In this document: in pieces, positions 28,342 to 39,460 of the stretch
How positions within the stretch are numbered: the first letter of the stretch is position 1
Layout of the letters: each line of letters begins with the position of its first letter
NCBI GenBank assembly: GCA_029959085.1
Contig: JARWIR010000002.1
Location: forward strand, 61,062,154-61,126,153
Length of the DNA stretch: 64,000 nt
DNA from: Nemophila menziesii
Lineage: Eukaryota > Streptophyta > Magnoliopsida > Boraginales > Hydrophyllaceae
Reading direction: 5' to 3'
Notes under the pieces: generated by a model
Told to the model about the DNA's origin: nothing
The model's database searches: none
Seen by the model: the letters and a program-made list of their open reading frames with translations, nothing else
Position numbers and translations under genes: made by a program

Positions 28342-28790
28342 GGCTGGGAAGTCAAGATAACCTTAAAATGGTCATACAACACGAGTCTTCTAGAACGGAC
28401 AAACTAAAGCTACAAGACTTTAAAATTAAAGTTATGTTATGCACCGATTAGCCAAGAAGATCGTGTATGGAGGAAAACAAAGGATGATTTAATGAAATAC
28501 AAGACTTGTCAACACAAAATTATTTAGCAACCATATATAAAAGATTCATCCAAGATGACCTTTACATGGACGGTGAAAAAGAAATTCCTTCAACTACGTA
28601 TTTTGTGAGGGTTTATGCTTTTGATTCTGTCGGGGATGAAGCAGCCTATAAACAAACAAACTACTTGTTTAATGTTAAAGCAATTAATGGACGCCATGCT
28701 ACTCTTCATATTTGTTTTGGTTGCTTTTCTGCTTTCTCTCTTATCTCCTTCGGTGTCTTCTATAACATGGAGAAAAGAAAGTCCAAGTAG
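28342..28790 (+). pseudogene. NAR2/NRT3 nitrate transporter accessory protein, remnant (unit 3)
   Basis: Third NAR2 remnant with the inactivating changes shared by units 1 and 2. The C-terminal reading (28506-28790) is open and ends EKRKSK. In this copy the conserved Ser-Gly-Arg-His motif reads Asn-Gly-Arg-His. The frame starting at 28506 uses an ATG out of the NAR2 frame until the deletion, so the apparent 94-residue product is part nonsense, part NAR2 C terminus. Confidence 0.85.
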
Positions 28791-28974
28791 CTATCTAGCA
28801 TTCAAGAAATCATATAAGTTCGCTATAATCATATGTTGTAAGAGTTAAATAGTAATTTTCCATATGTATAATGTTGACACGCCCGACCTTAATATGTATG
28901 TTCGTTACAATAATAAGTTGTAAGAGTTGAGAAATCATTTTACAAATATATGTATATACTAGAAATGCCCATGA

Positions 28975-30022
28975 AGGTACTACAAATCATTCTATTTTTT
29001 ATAAAAAATAGTTAAATGAAAATCATAAAAATATATCAATACATATAATTACGATCTTCTATTCGTATCTATACATTTCTCATACTAATAGATCTACGAT
29101 CATCTTCTATGATCTACCTAGAGACACTAAAAAATTAATCTAGAAAAGGTAGATAATTTTGACTTCACCTAAATTTAAACCCTCTGAATGAGTTTGTTTG
29201 ATTATCAGTCAGTTAATAAGGTGTGAGCAATTATATCATTCTTGGCTTAAGCTACCACTGACTATAATGCTAAAATCTCTCATCTTTTAATGTCAGACAA
29301 CCAACATTTTCAGCATAGAAAAAATTTCATCCAAATCTTATGTGCTCTGACACTTTACATGAGATTAATTGTTTTCGAGTTTCATGATCTATCATGGAAT
29401 TAAAAGAAGAAGGTTATGCAATAATTCAGTATAGATCATGCTAAAGCTTATAATAAGTTTTCAACATACTTATATGAAGGAGCTCTAGCAATACTTAAAT
29501 GCAGGAGCCTCGATAAGATACACTCAGATTACGCTCACATCAGATAGAGTCAGTATACTAAAAAATTAAACAAATTTCAATCTGAAAGAATTTAATTGAA
29601 AAAAATAAATACTACAAGAGAATTTAATTCGTGTTTACCCCGTGAGCAGTGAAAATCAATTGATGATTGAATAGCTTGGATCACAAATCTTCTTACGGTG
29701 AAGAAGACTCTTGTTCATAACCTAAGAGCCTCAGATATTTGCTTTGTGAATTTTTTGTGTATAGAACAGAGAGGGAGAAATAATAGAGTGTTAACTGAAT
29801 TTTGTGAAATAGAGTTCTATCTAACCTCTAACTCCATCTGATGAGATATATAGTGGGTAGTTATTTTATCTAATAAAATAAACCCACATCAAAAAAAATA
29901 TAACTCCCAAATTTTGAGTTTAAACCTTTTAAATTCAAAAACAAAAAAATTGTAACTGAATATTTTGGCGGACAAAAATTAAATAAATAAATAATATATA
30001 TTTATATTATTTATTTCTTTCA
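28975..30022 (-). mobile_element. Ty1/copia 3' LTR, unit 3 (outer end not resolved)
   Basis: Counterpart of the LTRs in units 1 and 2. PPT GGCGAGTGGGGGAA at 30023-30036, LTR start TG at 30022-30021. About 60 bp present in unit 1 near 9658-9720 are missing around 29280. Confidence 0.55.
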
Positions 30023-31135
30023 TTCCCCCACTCGCCAACATCTTATCCATAGAATCCACATCACATTATATCATATCTTCCCATATACACACTTGAATTA
30101 AAAATATCATCATACTTGGCAAATAGGTCGTGCGACCAGCAAGCATATGAGCATACGTTAATAATAACTTGTCAGGATACATAGTTTCTCAAAATAGTTT
30201 CATCCGTTACGTATCCTGCAGTATCCCAGACTAACAATATTTTGTATCACATTACAGTAACTCTCACACCTTCTAATTTATATCACAACTTCTATGTGTA
30301 AAAGAGTTCTCTGTCATTTTGTTTTTGTGTCTCACTATCTTGTTATAGTCTGTATTGAAATACATGATCGGTTAACCTACAAGCACACACTTTGATACAT
30401 AATTCTAGTCTTCCCTTTACACTAATATCCTTTTATATTTAATAGGTTGCTTTCTCAAACATACCACATTAGACCGAATCATTCATGATCATTGGTAATG
30501 TGCTCAAAGTAGCATACACCTAATCAAGATATCAAGATATAGGTAAAAGTAATACGGGCACAAATCAAAAGCATCAAACAGTACAGAAACAGGGATCAGT
30601 TTTTCACTTCCTTTTGGTTGAAGCACACGTGGTATGACACACGTGTTATGGTATTATTCATATATCTCAAATTGTATGTTATAATTTTATAAATACCATA
30701 AAAATATATAATTAGACAAACTTCGTTGCCTAAGATGAATTCTTCGATCGATCAACCCTCCTATGAAATCAATCAAGCAACTCAAACCTGGCTGTTATAG
30801 ACTAAGTAGACAGTGGGATTTTACTTCGATCATAATATAAGCTTAACATGGTTTATCCATGTTTAAGATCTCATCTTAACACTTAGTTAAGGCAACTATC
30901 TTAACTCAAGTTATCTTAAGGGTTCTTCATTACTATGAGTTAGTCTCATCTTTGCGCATTTCTTATGCCAAAGTCGATTGCCCGTGTGACAGGGCCAATC
31001 TCCGTCTATAGGACATACATACTTACAAAATCACACACAATATAACATATATCAAACATAATATTATTAAAATAAACAGTTAAAAAAACATACTAATGGA
31101 AATATATACATGAATGCACAGAAACTAGCAATAAT

Positions 31136-33750
31136 TCATACATTATATATCTTGCTGAATCCTATAGATCTAACATGATCCATGAATACATCTCTTGGGA
31201 TGACCTTTATGAATGGATCGACAAGAATATTGTGTGTGGGTATATATTGCAAAGTAAAATCCTTTTGTGTAATTATATCTCTAGCGAAGTTATACTTTAT
31301 ATCAGTGTGTTTGGTCTTCTTGTGATATTTTGGATTTTTCACATAAGCCATTGCATCTTGTCTATCACAGTATATTTTGATTGGACTCCCACTATAATCA
31401 GAGAATCCTAAATTTTCGAACAACCTTTTTAACCAAACAGCTTCTGGAACCGCAGCTGAGCATGCTAAAAATCCAGCTTCCATTGTAAACAAAGTTACAC
31501 ATGTTTTTTTCTTGCTACTCCATGAAATTGCGCAATTATTCAGAAATAATACATAACCTGAAGTGGATTTACGCCCATCTATATCACCAGCCCAATCGGC
31601 ATCTGTATATCCTTCAAGGCGTAATCTATCTCCTCGAAAGCATAAGGATCTTTAGTGTCTTGTAGATATCTTAATATCCTTTTCAAAGCTTTACAGTGCT
31701 CTTGTTCAGGATTCGATTGAAAACGACTAACTAAACCTAAAGCATAACATATATCTAGTCTCGTACACATCATAACATTCATAAGATTACCAATGGCACT
31801 AGAATATGATGCTGTTAACATTTTAAGTTTCTCTTCTATGGTACTAGGACACATGTCGAGAGTTAAGTTTATTCCCTTTGATACAGGAGTGTCAATGGCA
31901 TTGCATATAGTCATACCAAAGCGCTCAAGTATATATTCATGATGTAAGGTTCTTGAGATAAAGATAATAGTCTTCTAGACCTATCTCTGTGAATCTTAAC
32001 ACCAAGAATATAATTTGCTTCTCCCATACCTTTCATATCGAATTGAGAAGCTAGCCACTCCTTATTAGCTTGAATAAACTCTTTATCATTCCCATCTAAT
32101 AAGATGTCATCCACATATAGAGATAAAATTATGAAATTTTTCTTGGAACATTTTATATAAACACAATGGTCTTCACTTATCATCTAAATCCATTTGACGT
32201 GATGACTTCATGAAATCTCAAATTCCATTGTCTCGAGGATTGCTTAAGAACATAGATTGATTTCAAAAATCTACATACATTATTCTCTTGATCTTTTGCA
32301 ACGAAACCCGAGGGTTGTTCTATGAAAATTACCTCCTCTAAATCTCCATTTAAAAATGCAGTTTTAACATCCATTTGACACAACTCTAGACTGAGATACG
32401 CCACAATAGCTAAAATTAGACATATTGAGGTAAATCTAACAACAGTAGAAAAAGTTTCCAAAAAATCTATTCCTTCACATTGAGTATAGTCTTTCGCTAG
32501 CAAGCGAGCTTTATACCTGTCAATGGAATTGTCAGGTTTCCTCCTTATTTTGAGAACCTATTTAGTCCCATTTTCCTTACGTACTTTTGGGAGATCAACT
32601 AGTTCCCAAACCTGGTTTTTTTTCATCGACTCTATTTCTTCTTCCATTGCTTTTATCCATTGATTCTTAGCGGGACATGAAAGCGCTTCATTAACTGTTC
32701 GAGGTTCTTCTTTGTCTTGTGGAGTTATCATAAAGACTTCTCCCTCGATTTCAAACCGACGATGAGGAACTTAACCTCTAGCACTTCTCTTAAGTTGAGA
32801 ATATTGAGAAATAGGATCACTAGATGATACAATGGTTTCTTTTGTCTCAAGATGTAGAGGAGTGTACATCTCTATTTCTTGAGTATGTTTTACCTCATCA
32901 GGTGTCACATTTGTTTGCATATAATCTTTTTGAATCTCATTTAATTAACATATAATGGAATTTCTGTCAACCTCGCCTGTACTAGGAAAATTATTCTCCA
33001 AGAATGTAACATCTTGTGACTCAATTTAGTAAAACCCCATCATTATGTTCACCAATAAACACATATCCTTTAGAGTGATCTGGGTATCTAATAAAGATAC
33101 ATTTATTACCTCTTAGACCTAACTTCCAATACTTATGAGATAGATCATGAACATATCCTACCAACACCCAAGGTCGCAAGTATGACAGATTAGGTTTCCT
33201 ACATCCATAGTTCATAAGGAGTTGATGGAATAGTCTTTGTGGGTACTCGGTTAAGTATATAACAGGCGGTAAGCAATGAATATCCCCAATAGGATATTGT
33301 AAGATTTGCTTGTGCCATCATAAACCTAACTATTTCTAGGAGTGTCCTATTCCTCCCTTCAGCCACACCATTCTATTGTGGTGTTCTAGGAATTTTAAGT
33401 TGTCTTACTATCCCTTGTTCATCACACATTTATTTAAACTGATTAGATAGATATTCACGTCCTCGGTTGGTTCTTAGGTTTATCACCTTCCTCTCTAACT
33501 AATTTTCCACTCACTGATAAATGTCATAAAAAATTTCAATGCTTTAGATTTATGAGAAATCATGTAGACATAACCAAACCTAGTGAAATCGTCTATAAAA
33601 GTGATGAAATAACTTTCCACACGTCTATTTTGAACAGTCAATGGTCCACAGATGTCTGAATGAATTTCTTCTAATGGGTACTCGACTCGTTTAGTCTTTC
33701 AAAATGGTTTTTGTTTTGCTTTACATACCAGAAAATTTTCACAAGTTGGA
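31136..33750 (-). pseudogene. Ty1/copia polyprotein remnant: integrase, reverse transcriptase, RNase H (unit 3 and beyond)
   Basis: The longest copia remnant. On the minus strand from about 33745: the integrase zinc-binding Cys pair (TCENFLVCKAKQK), core start HSDICGPLTV, then the second catalytic position where the usual Asp reads Asn (RTNRGREYL), then QxNGVAEGRNR. The integrase tail LSYLRPWVLVGYV..GNKCIFIRYPDHSKGYVF follows at 33021-33215. Reverse transcriptase is at 32503-31911 (QMDVKTAFLNGDLEE; LYVDDILLDGND) and RNase H at 31914-31136. Gag, protease, 5' LTR and primer site are missing: copia sequence stops at about 33750, where the fourth NAR2 segment begins. Many stops. Confidence 0.9.
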
Positions 33751-33889
33751 ATTCGATTCAGATTTAGTCCAATTAAATTCTATTATCATTTAGTTAAAGC
33801 AGCCAAATACAACTTAGATTTGTTTTTCATTGTGAAATTCAATTTGTTATTTATGGCTATTAATATATAATTTATGGTTTTTCACACAG

Positions 33890-34006
33890 GTCCCCACAAA
33901 TAATTGAGATTTATGGTATTGTCAATGATAAGACCTTCACAAAAAAGGAATAAGATCTATAATCATGACATTTCAGTAGAGTACACACTAATTGTAGAGT
34001 TAAGAT
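33890..34006 (+). pseudogene. Exon-like fragment, fourth copy
   Basis: Counterpart of the block at 7822, preceded by TTTTTCACACAG. Reads IYGIVNDKTFTKKE then the same TAA. The donor region reads GTAGAGTTAAGA, so the donor position is uncertain. Confidence 0.35.
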
Positions 34007-34864
34007 TTACTTACTAGTTTAGATTAAATTTTGTTAAAAGGATTGTGGTGTTTGTAGAAAATGTGAGTAGACTAATGAATAAAAGTTTGACTTGTTTTAT
34101 TTTGTTTTCTCTATAGTTACTCTATTGTTTTGAGTAATTTTGATAAATAAAATTATGTTAACCATTGTTGTAAATTTTCAAAAGACTAAGAGACGTACTA
34201 TTCTCCTTAGTTAGTTAGTGTCTAGTATGAGGTAGATCAACCATCCTCGAGCTTTCCATTCTTGGGTTGATCACCTTAATATAATTGGTCTGTTTCGCCT
34301 CTTTTCTGCCATTATTGTTTGTTGTTCTTCCCGAGAAAAAATGTTAAGGTCTAAGAGAAAATCAATCGTTCAATTGGTACTCTAGAAAATTGATTCAATT
34401 ATTGTTCATAATGACATGATCTAGTTTATACTTTATTACTAAATCATCAATCATTTCAAGTATGATTAATTTGTGGTGTTAGATATGCAATCCATGTCTA
34501 ATTGATAATTATATTGGTTATTTGTATGAATATTTTGTTGTATATGTTTATTTGCGTTAATCAATTTAATCAATATTATGTAAACAGCTTATATTTGCAA
34601 AATTAACAAAAGAGAATGAATATTATTGAAGAGTACACTATGAGACAGCATACAATATTTTCATACCTTGTAATTATTAACCCCAAATTGTATAACAAGT
34701 TTTTTAATTAAATATTTCAGTGTGAAAAATATTTATCGAAACATGGACCAGAAGACTCCAGTATTCTAATTGCAGTGTTCTGGGGAAGACAAAATAATTT
34801 TTATCTTAAGAGTTACCAAATAATAATTTATAAATATGAATATATGTATTGTAGCAATCCTAAA

Positions 34865-35334
34865 GGCTAATGAAGACAAGATAGCTTTAAAATAGTCATA
34901 CAACACAATTTTATAGAAGGGACAGATTCAAGCTACAAGACTTTAAAATTAAAGTTATGTTACGCACCGATTAGCCTAGAAAATCGTCGATGGAGGAAAA
35001 CCAAGGATTATTTAATGAAAGACAAGACTTTTCAACAAAAAATTGTTGAGCAACCATATATTACAAATTCATCCAAGTTCACCTATAGATGGAAGATGGA
35101 AAAATAAGTTCCTTTAGCTACGTATTTTGTGAGGGTGTATGCTTTTGATTCTGCGAAGGATGAAGTAGCCTATGGTTAAACAAACTACTTGTTTAATGTT
35201 AAGGCGATTAGCAGACGTCATGCTATTCTTGATGCTATTCTTGATATTGTTCCGTTTACTTTTCCACTTTCTCTCTTATCTCCTTTGGTTTCTTCTATAA
35301 CCTGGAGAAAAAAAGTCCAACTAGCTATATAGCT
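34865..35334 (+). pseudogene. NAR2/NRT3 nitrate transporter accessory protein, remnant (fourth copy)
   Basis: The best-preserved NAR2 reading in the window. One frame carries NEDKIALK, then GTDSSYKTLKLKLCYAPIS, DKTFQQKIVEQPY, FTYRWKMEK and ATYFVRVYAFDSAKDEVAYG. This frame lacks the one-base deletion and the two nonsense codons of the three units. It has its own stops: TAG for the Trp after IALK, another just after, TAA before VPLATYF, and TAA after VAYG. The C terminus is shifted by a short repeat (GATGCTATTCTTGATGCTATTCTTG). The N-terminal signal region is missing, as in the units. Confidence 0.85.
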
Positions 35335-35464
35335 TTCAAGAAATCATATAAGTTTGCTATAATAATAAGTTGTAAGAGTTGAATAGTAATTCTCTATAAT
35401 GTTGACACGCCCCCACATTGTATGTATGTTAGTTACAATAATGCGCTGTAAGATTTGAGAAGTC

Positions 35465-35466
<2 letters not shown>

Positions 35467-35515
<49 letters not shown>
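35467..35515. repeat. (AT)n microsatellite
   Basis: About 48 bp of pure AT dinucleotides at the right edge of the fourth NAR2 segment. Confidence 0.98.
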
Positions 35516-35516
<1 letters not shown>

Positions 35517-35795
35517 TAAATGCCCCGTACCTGAAGTACTTATGTATTAGTGAATTTAAAAAATTATAATAGATAGTACAAAATTAGTAATTGAATTGTA
35601 TTTAAAAGATAAAATTAGAATTAATGGGGTTAGAGAGTGAGAGAGTAAAGTGAGATAATACTTACAATTTTTTTTTTCGTGTTATATACATACCAAGAGC
35701 ATTTTTGGAAGTTTTTAAATTTTTAGTTAAAACGATTCGGATCGTTCTTTGTTACATAGTTTTTGCTAAAAGTCGATATTGACCTTCTTTATACC

Positions 35796-35798
<3 letters not shown>

Positions 35799-35845
<47 letters not shown>
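35799..35845. repeat. (TA)n microsatellite
   Basis: About 46 bp of pure TA dinucleotides. Confidence 0.98.
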
Positions 35846-35847
<2 letters not shown>

Positions 35848-36400
35848 TATGTATGAATCCGTGCCTTACGGAACTCTAACAATATTAATTTAGAAAAATA
35901 GATAGAACACATGATAAACAAACAATTTTTGAGATAAAAATAAACTGAAAAAATATCAGCCAAACAAAAAAAATAAGATACATTACACAAATTCAATTAC
36001 ATAAACTATATATCAACCAACCAAAATATACTCTTATGTAATTATACTTATATTATCACAAGTATTTTACGCCAAACATCTTGCACACAAACCTTTAGGC
36101 CGAAAAATCTCAAACGCTATTTATTGTGATACATTTTACATATTTAACCTAAAAAAACCAGCATGAAGATTATTGAGACTCACAATTTATCTATGTAGTT
36201 TAATAAACCGCTGAGACAAAAACAACAACCTGATCATAATGTCATATACATAGGTAAATATTGATGACTATCGAAGTATCAAAACACTGATTGCACTACA
36301 TTTTCTTAAATCACATAAAAAATGGACCTATGTATTTTACACGTTGGTCCTTGTATTACACTTTAAATTATCATAACAGTAAAATCAATATCTTTAGCAT
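35846..36400. other. AT-rich stretch, nothing recognised
   Basis: No ORF, no repeat shared with the rest of the window. It lies where the 3' part of the gypsy element E0 would be expected, so E0 is truncated here. Confidence 0.5.
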
Positions 36401-37634
36401 TTATCCAAACAAAAAAAGAACTATTTGAACATCCCCTTTCGAGGGAGATGTTAGTGCTTCGGTGATTATCTCACCGTGTTCTTTTATCTTATGAGCTTGA
36501 AGACTAATAGTCTTAACCTTGTCGTCAACGTATTGAATCTTCTTCATGTTAGTAGTTTTATCTTGGGTCAATTGTAGGAGTGGACTTTGCATTTGTTCTA
36601 TGATTGAAGTGAGCCGCATCACATTCTTCTCTAAAAGTTGATTATGTTGTTTAAGATCTTGATTCTGTTGTTGCAGGCTTTACACTACTGATGCATTGAT
36701 CTTTGATTCCAGTCTGCTCATATTTTCCTTCGAGAAGTTGACGAATTGACTAATAGTCTCTTTTAACTCAGTGATTTTTTCTTGAGGACGTGATTGAGCT
36801 TGACTTACATTATGCACACTGCAGCTCAGTGGTTGATTAGCTTGATTTTCATAGGCTTATCCTTGTAGGTACAACTGTTGAGGTGGATTTGGGATGCTTT
36901 CCTTAACGGTTATAGCGAGTTGTTGTATTTGATCTTGCAAGCTTGAAAATATTGCTTCTTCTTCTTTGTTAGTGGTAGGAGTTGGTTCTTGTGGCCAACT
37001 TATTTTGTTCTCAATGATTGTTTCTATACCAATCTATGCTTCTTTTGGATCCATAGAGACAAAATTACCACGACCCATATCATCTGCTCTTAGCTTTGAC
37101 TCTCTACCGAGTCCATTATAGAACATGGATAATTGTAATTATGGTGTGTATCCATGTAGTGGACATCTTGCCAAAATCTTTTGAAATCTCGTCCATGCTT
37201 CGCCAACACTCTCTCCGGCTTCTTGTAAGAAATTCATAGGCTCCAATAGTTCCTTCACTCGCATACTTGTAGGATAATATTTATCGAGGAGTCTTTCTTG
37301 AAGCTTGTCCCAATTGGTTATTAGCTCGGGAGGTTGATCATCTAACCAATCGCTTGCTTTCCCGGTCAAGAACAATCGAAACATTAAATAATACATATGT
37401 TCTTGCGTAACACCTTCATTAATCTAGGCATCACAAAATTGCATGAATTTCTGAACAGACAGATCTGACCGGATCTTGATGTGTATCACCACAAAATTTT
37501 CCATAGCTCGTGAATTGATTAATTAAATCAGGATCAGACTTGAATATAACGGCTTGAATATTTGGGACGCGAATCCCAATGCGTTGAACTCGAAATTGAC
37601 TAGGGAGACCTAGCTCTAACCGTTGACTTGCCAT
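36401..37634 (-). pseudogene. Gag polyprotein of E0 (Ty3/gypsy), broken
   Basis: Gag forms the virus-like particle of the retrotransposon. The likely start is the Met at 37634 (MASQRLELGL). The reading shifts frame near 37430, after which one frame covers the rest with a few stops. The retrotransposon gag (capsid) domain is clear at 37396-37139: a hydrophobic-Trp-Leu block (FLTGKASDWLDDQPP), NWDKLQERLLDKYYP, and GEAWTRFQKILARCPLHG. Downstream, FYNGLG and a WPQEP block lead into a long coiled-coil-like Gln/Leu-rich part (36622-36401). No zinc knuckle is reached before the sequence ends. Confidence 0.88.
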
Positions 37635-37736
37635 CTGAAACTTCAAAAAGACTAAAACAAAAAAAAAGCGTAAAACTGAAAACAAATAAAAACTTCGACA
37701 CTAATAAACACAAAATAAATTTAACTTAAAGATAAA

Positions 37737-37754
37737 TCCCCGGCAGCAGCGCCA
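37737..37754 (-). other. Primer binding site of E0 (tRNA-Asp type)
   Basis: Minus-strand TGGCGCTGCTGCCGGGGA, complementary to the 3' end of plant tRNA-Asp with few mismatches, six bases after the LTR end. Confidence 0.85.
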
Positions 37755-37760
37755 AAAACT

Positions 37761-39199
37761 TGGTGGGGTCAAAGGTGTGATAAAATAATAGATAAATAGA
37801 GATAATAATAAAGAGCACACACCCTTGAGAACCACGAAACTCACTGCAAGTATCACAGATCGTTTGCAAGTTTTAATGATAAGTCAAGTTCGTTCGCAGG
37901 GATTGTATTCGTTAGATCTACTTATATTTAACAAGCGTAGATAAATTTAGATGTTTTAGAATAAAATATAAAAAGATAAAATAATATGATTAACTATCTG
38001 ATGAGAAATAAAAAATAAGAATACAGATAAATAAATATGGATGTAAGTCTAATAGATTAGGGTCACTAATATGAGTCTATTTTACAAATTTATTATTCTA
38101 ACCTGTCACAGATTAAGCATTATATATTAACCAGGATTCTAAATTTTACCTAGCGTCTATTAGGCTTAGGAGCAACCTCTCCACTATTAAGGATTCATGA
38201 GTAATGATTGGTGATTAAATCAAACCTTTATGGCTATCTAGTTAGGCAAAAGATCAAAACTGGACGATTATGTGGTGTTGTCAATAACTAAGAATAATCC
38301 TAAGATTGGCCAAATCTAGGGTTGCAACAATAAGTCAAAACACATAATAGCAATATACGCCAAGCTCAAATCAATTAAAATAACAATAGTATTTATGAAT
38401 TTAAAGACAAAATAATGACCCAACAATTAAAAGTAAAACTTACTGAATAAAAGCTTAGAAATATGGTTGAGCATAGATCTATAGCTAAATACTCTAAATA
38501 TAGGGAAGGTGAGATGTAGAAGAGGAGTTTGTCACTCTCCAACTTCTTCTTCTTGTCTTCCTCTATAGGTCAGCTTGCTTCTTGGATGAATAGCTTGATA
38601 CTAAGGATGAATATTAATTTAAAGACTAAGCTATTATTTAAATGTGAGAAAATACAAGTAAGGACTAAGCCTATACTTTAAACTGAGCAAGGACATGTTT
38701 TAAATGGTATAAGGGGTATTTATAGGTATTTAGGAACCCTAATTCGTTTTCTTGAAGGAGAAGGTAAGTAGTGGACTCCAAGCCAACTCAAATTTGTAAC
38801 CCTAAAATATGAAATCAGGTCCGTTTTTGTTTTGGTCCTAAATCTTCAATTCTTATCTGTTTGACGCGAATGAGTAGTCCGAATTCATTGTCTCGGAAAG
38901 ATATTTAACTTTGCTCTTGACCGTTTCTCCAAATTCCTCACTGATTTTAAGATATAAGCTGATTTGTGGTCGAAGGCGCTGGAATTCAGATTTATGGTAG
39001 CTTTTCCTTTTCTATATTTTTAGCTTTTACTTCCTTATCTTCAATTTCCATATTTATCTTCTTTCCTTTAGCTCTTGGAACCAACTTGGACTCTAATTAA
39101 TTACCATATATCTCTAAAGCTTCACACTAAATAAATAATTAAACCCAATATGCTCTAAAAATAATAAATAATCAATTCAAGACACAAAATAAGAAAGTG
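37761..39199 (-). repeat. 5' LTR of E0 (start truncated)
   Basis: On the minus strand the LTR ends ATCACACCTTTGACCCCACCA directly before the PBS spacer, matching the LTR end of E2. A TATA box (CTATAAATA, plus positions 38717-38725) marks the promoter. Alignment with the E2 LTR shows the TGATGTCTC start is missing; the sequence begins at the CACTTTCTTATTTTG block. Confidence 0.85.
38717..38725 (-). promoter_or_regulatory. TATA box of the E0 LTR
   Basis: CTATAAATA on the minus strand inside the LTR, at the same relative place as in the E2 LTRs (45931 and 52050). Confidence 0.6.
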
Positions 39200-39202
39200 T
39201 AA

Positions 39203-39451
39203 GGTCTTGTTTGGTTTATGAAAACATTTTCTATTTTTGTTTTCAGAATATATTTTTAGAAAACGATTTTCGTTTTCAGTTTCAATATTTTTAGAAAATA
39301 TGGAAAACGTCGATTTCACGTTCTCTAATATAGCACTGTTTTCATTAAATTTTCCAGAAAACTGTTTTCATTTTCTTTAACCAAACACGTTTTCATTAGC
39401 ATTTTGGAAAATATAGAAAACGCCCATTATTTTCACGCACCAAATGGGGCC
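39203..39451. mobile_element. Tourist-type MITE (PIF/Harbinger), 249 bp
   Basis: Flanked by TAA at 39200-39202 and 39452-39454, the three-base TWA duplication of PIF/Harbinger elements. Ends GGTCTTGTTTGGT and ACCAAATGGGGCC are imperfect inverted repeats matching the common GGCC..GTTTGGT termini of Tourist MITEs. The interior is a set of GAAAAC/GTTTTC-rich inverted segments able to fold back. No coding capacity. It sits exactly between E0 (minus) and E1 (plus). Confidence 0.85.
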
Positions 39452-39460
39452 TAATATTTC

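Larger units (their letters stand above)
22616..32415. repeat. 9.8 kb tandem unit, copy 3
   Basis: Third copy (sub-repeats 23528-27174, exon-like fragment 27487-27596, NAR2 remnant 28342-28790, copia LTR ending at 30022, copia coding remnant from 31136). Unlike copies 1 and 2, its right edge does not jump back to the unit start: the copia sequence continues without a break past 32415 to about 33750. This copy therefore preserves the original right-hand context. Confidence 0.95.
33751..35540 (+). repeat. Fourth, diverged copy of the NAR2-containing segment (no copia)
   Basis: From GATTCAGATTTAGTCC at about 33757 the sequence follows unit positions 27230-28982 with clearly lower identity than the units show to each other, and with extra or missing stretches of tens of bases. 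Homology ends just after a TATACTAAATGCCC motif at about 35515-35540. It carries neither the sub-repeats nor the copia LTR, so it represents an older state of the locus. Confidence 0.85.
36401..39199 (-). mobile_element. Ty3/gypsy (Athila/Tat-like) element E0, 5' fragment
   Basis: On the minus strand: partial 5' LTR, tRNA-Asp-type primer site and gag. Everything after gag is missing. The LTR is of the same family as those of E1 and E2 (shared blocks such as GAGCATATTGGGTTTAATT and ACTAGATAG.CATAAGGTTTG). The first 100 or so LTR bases are missing at the junction with the MITE and E1. Confidence 0.85.
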
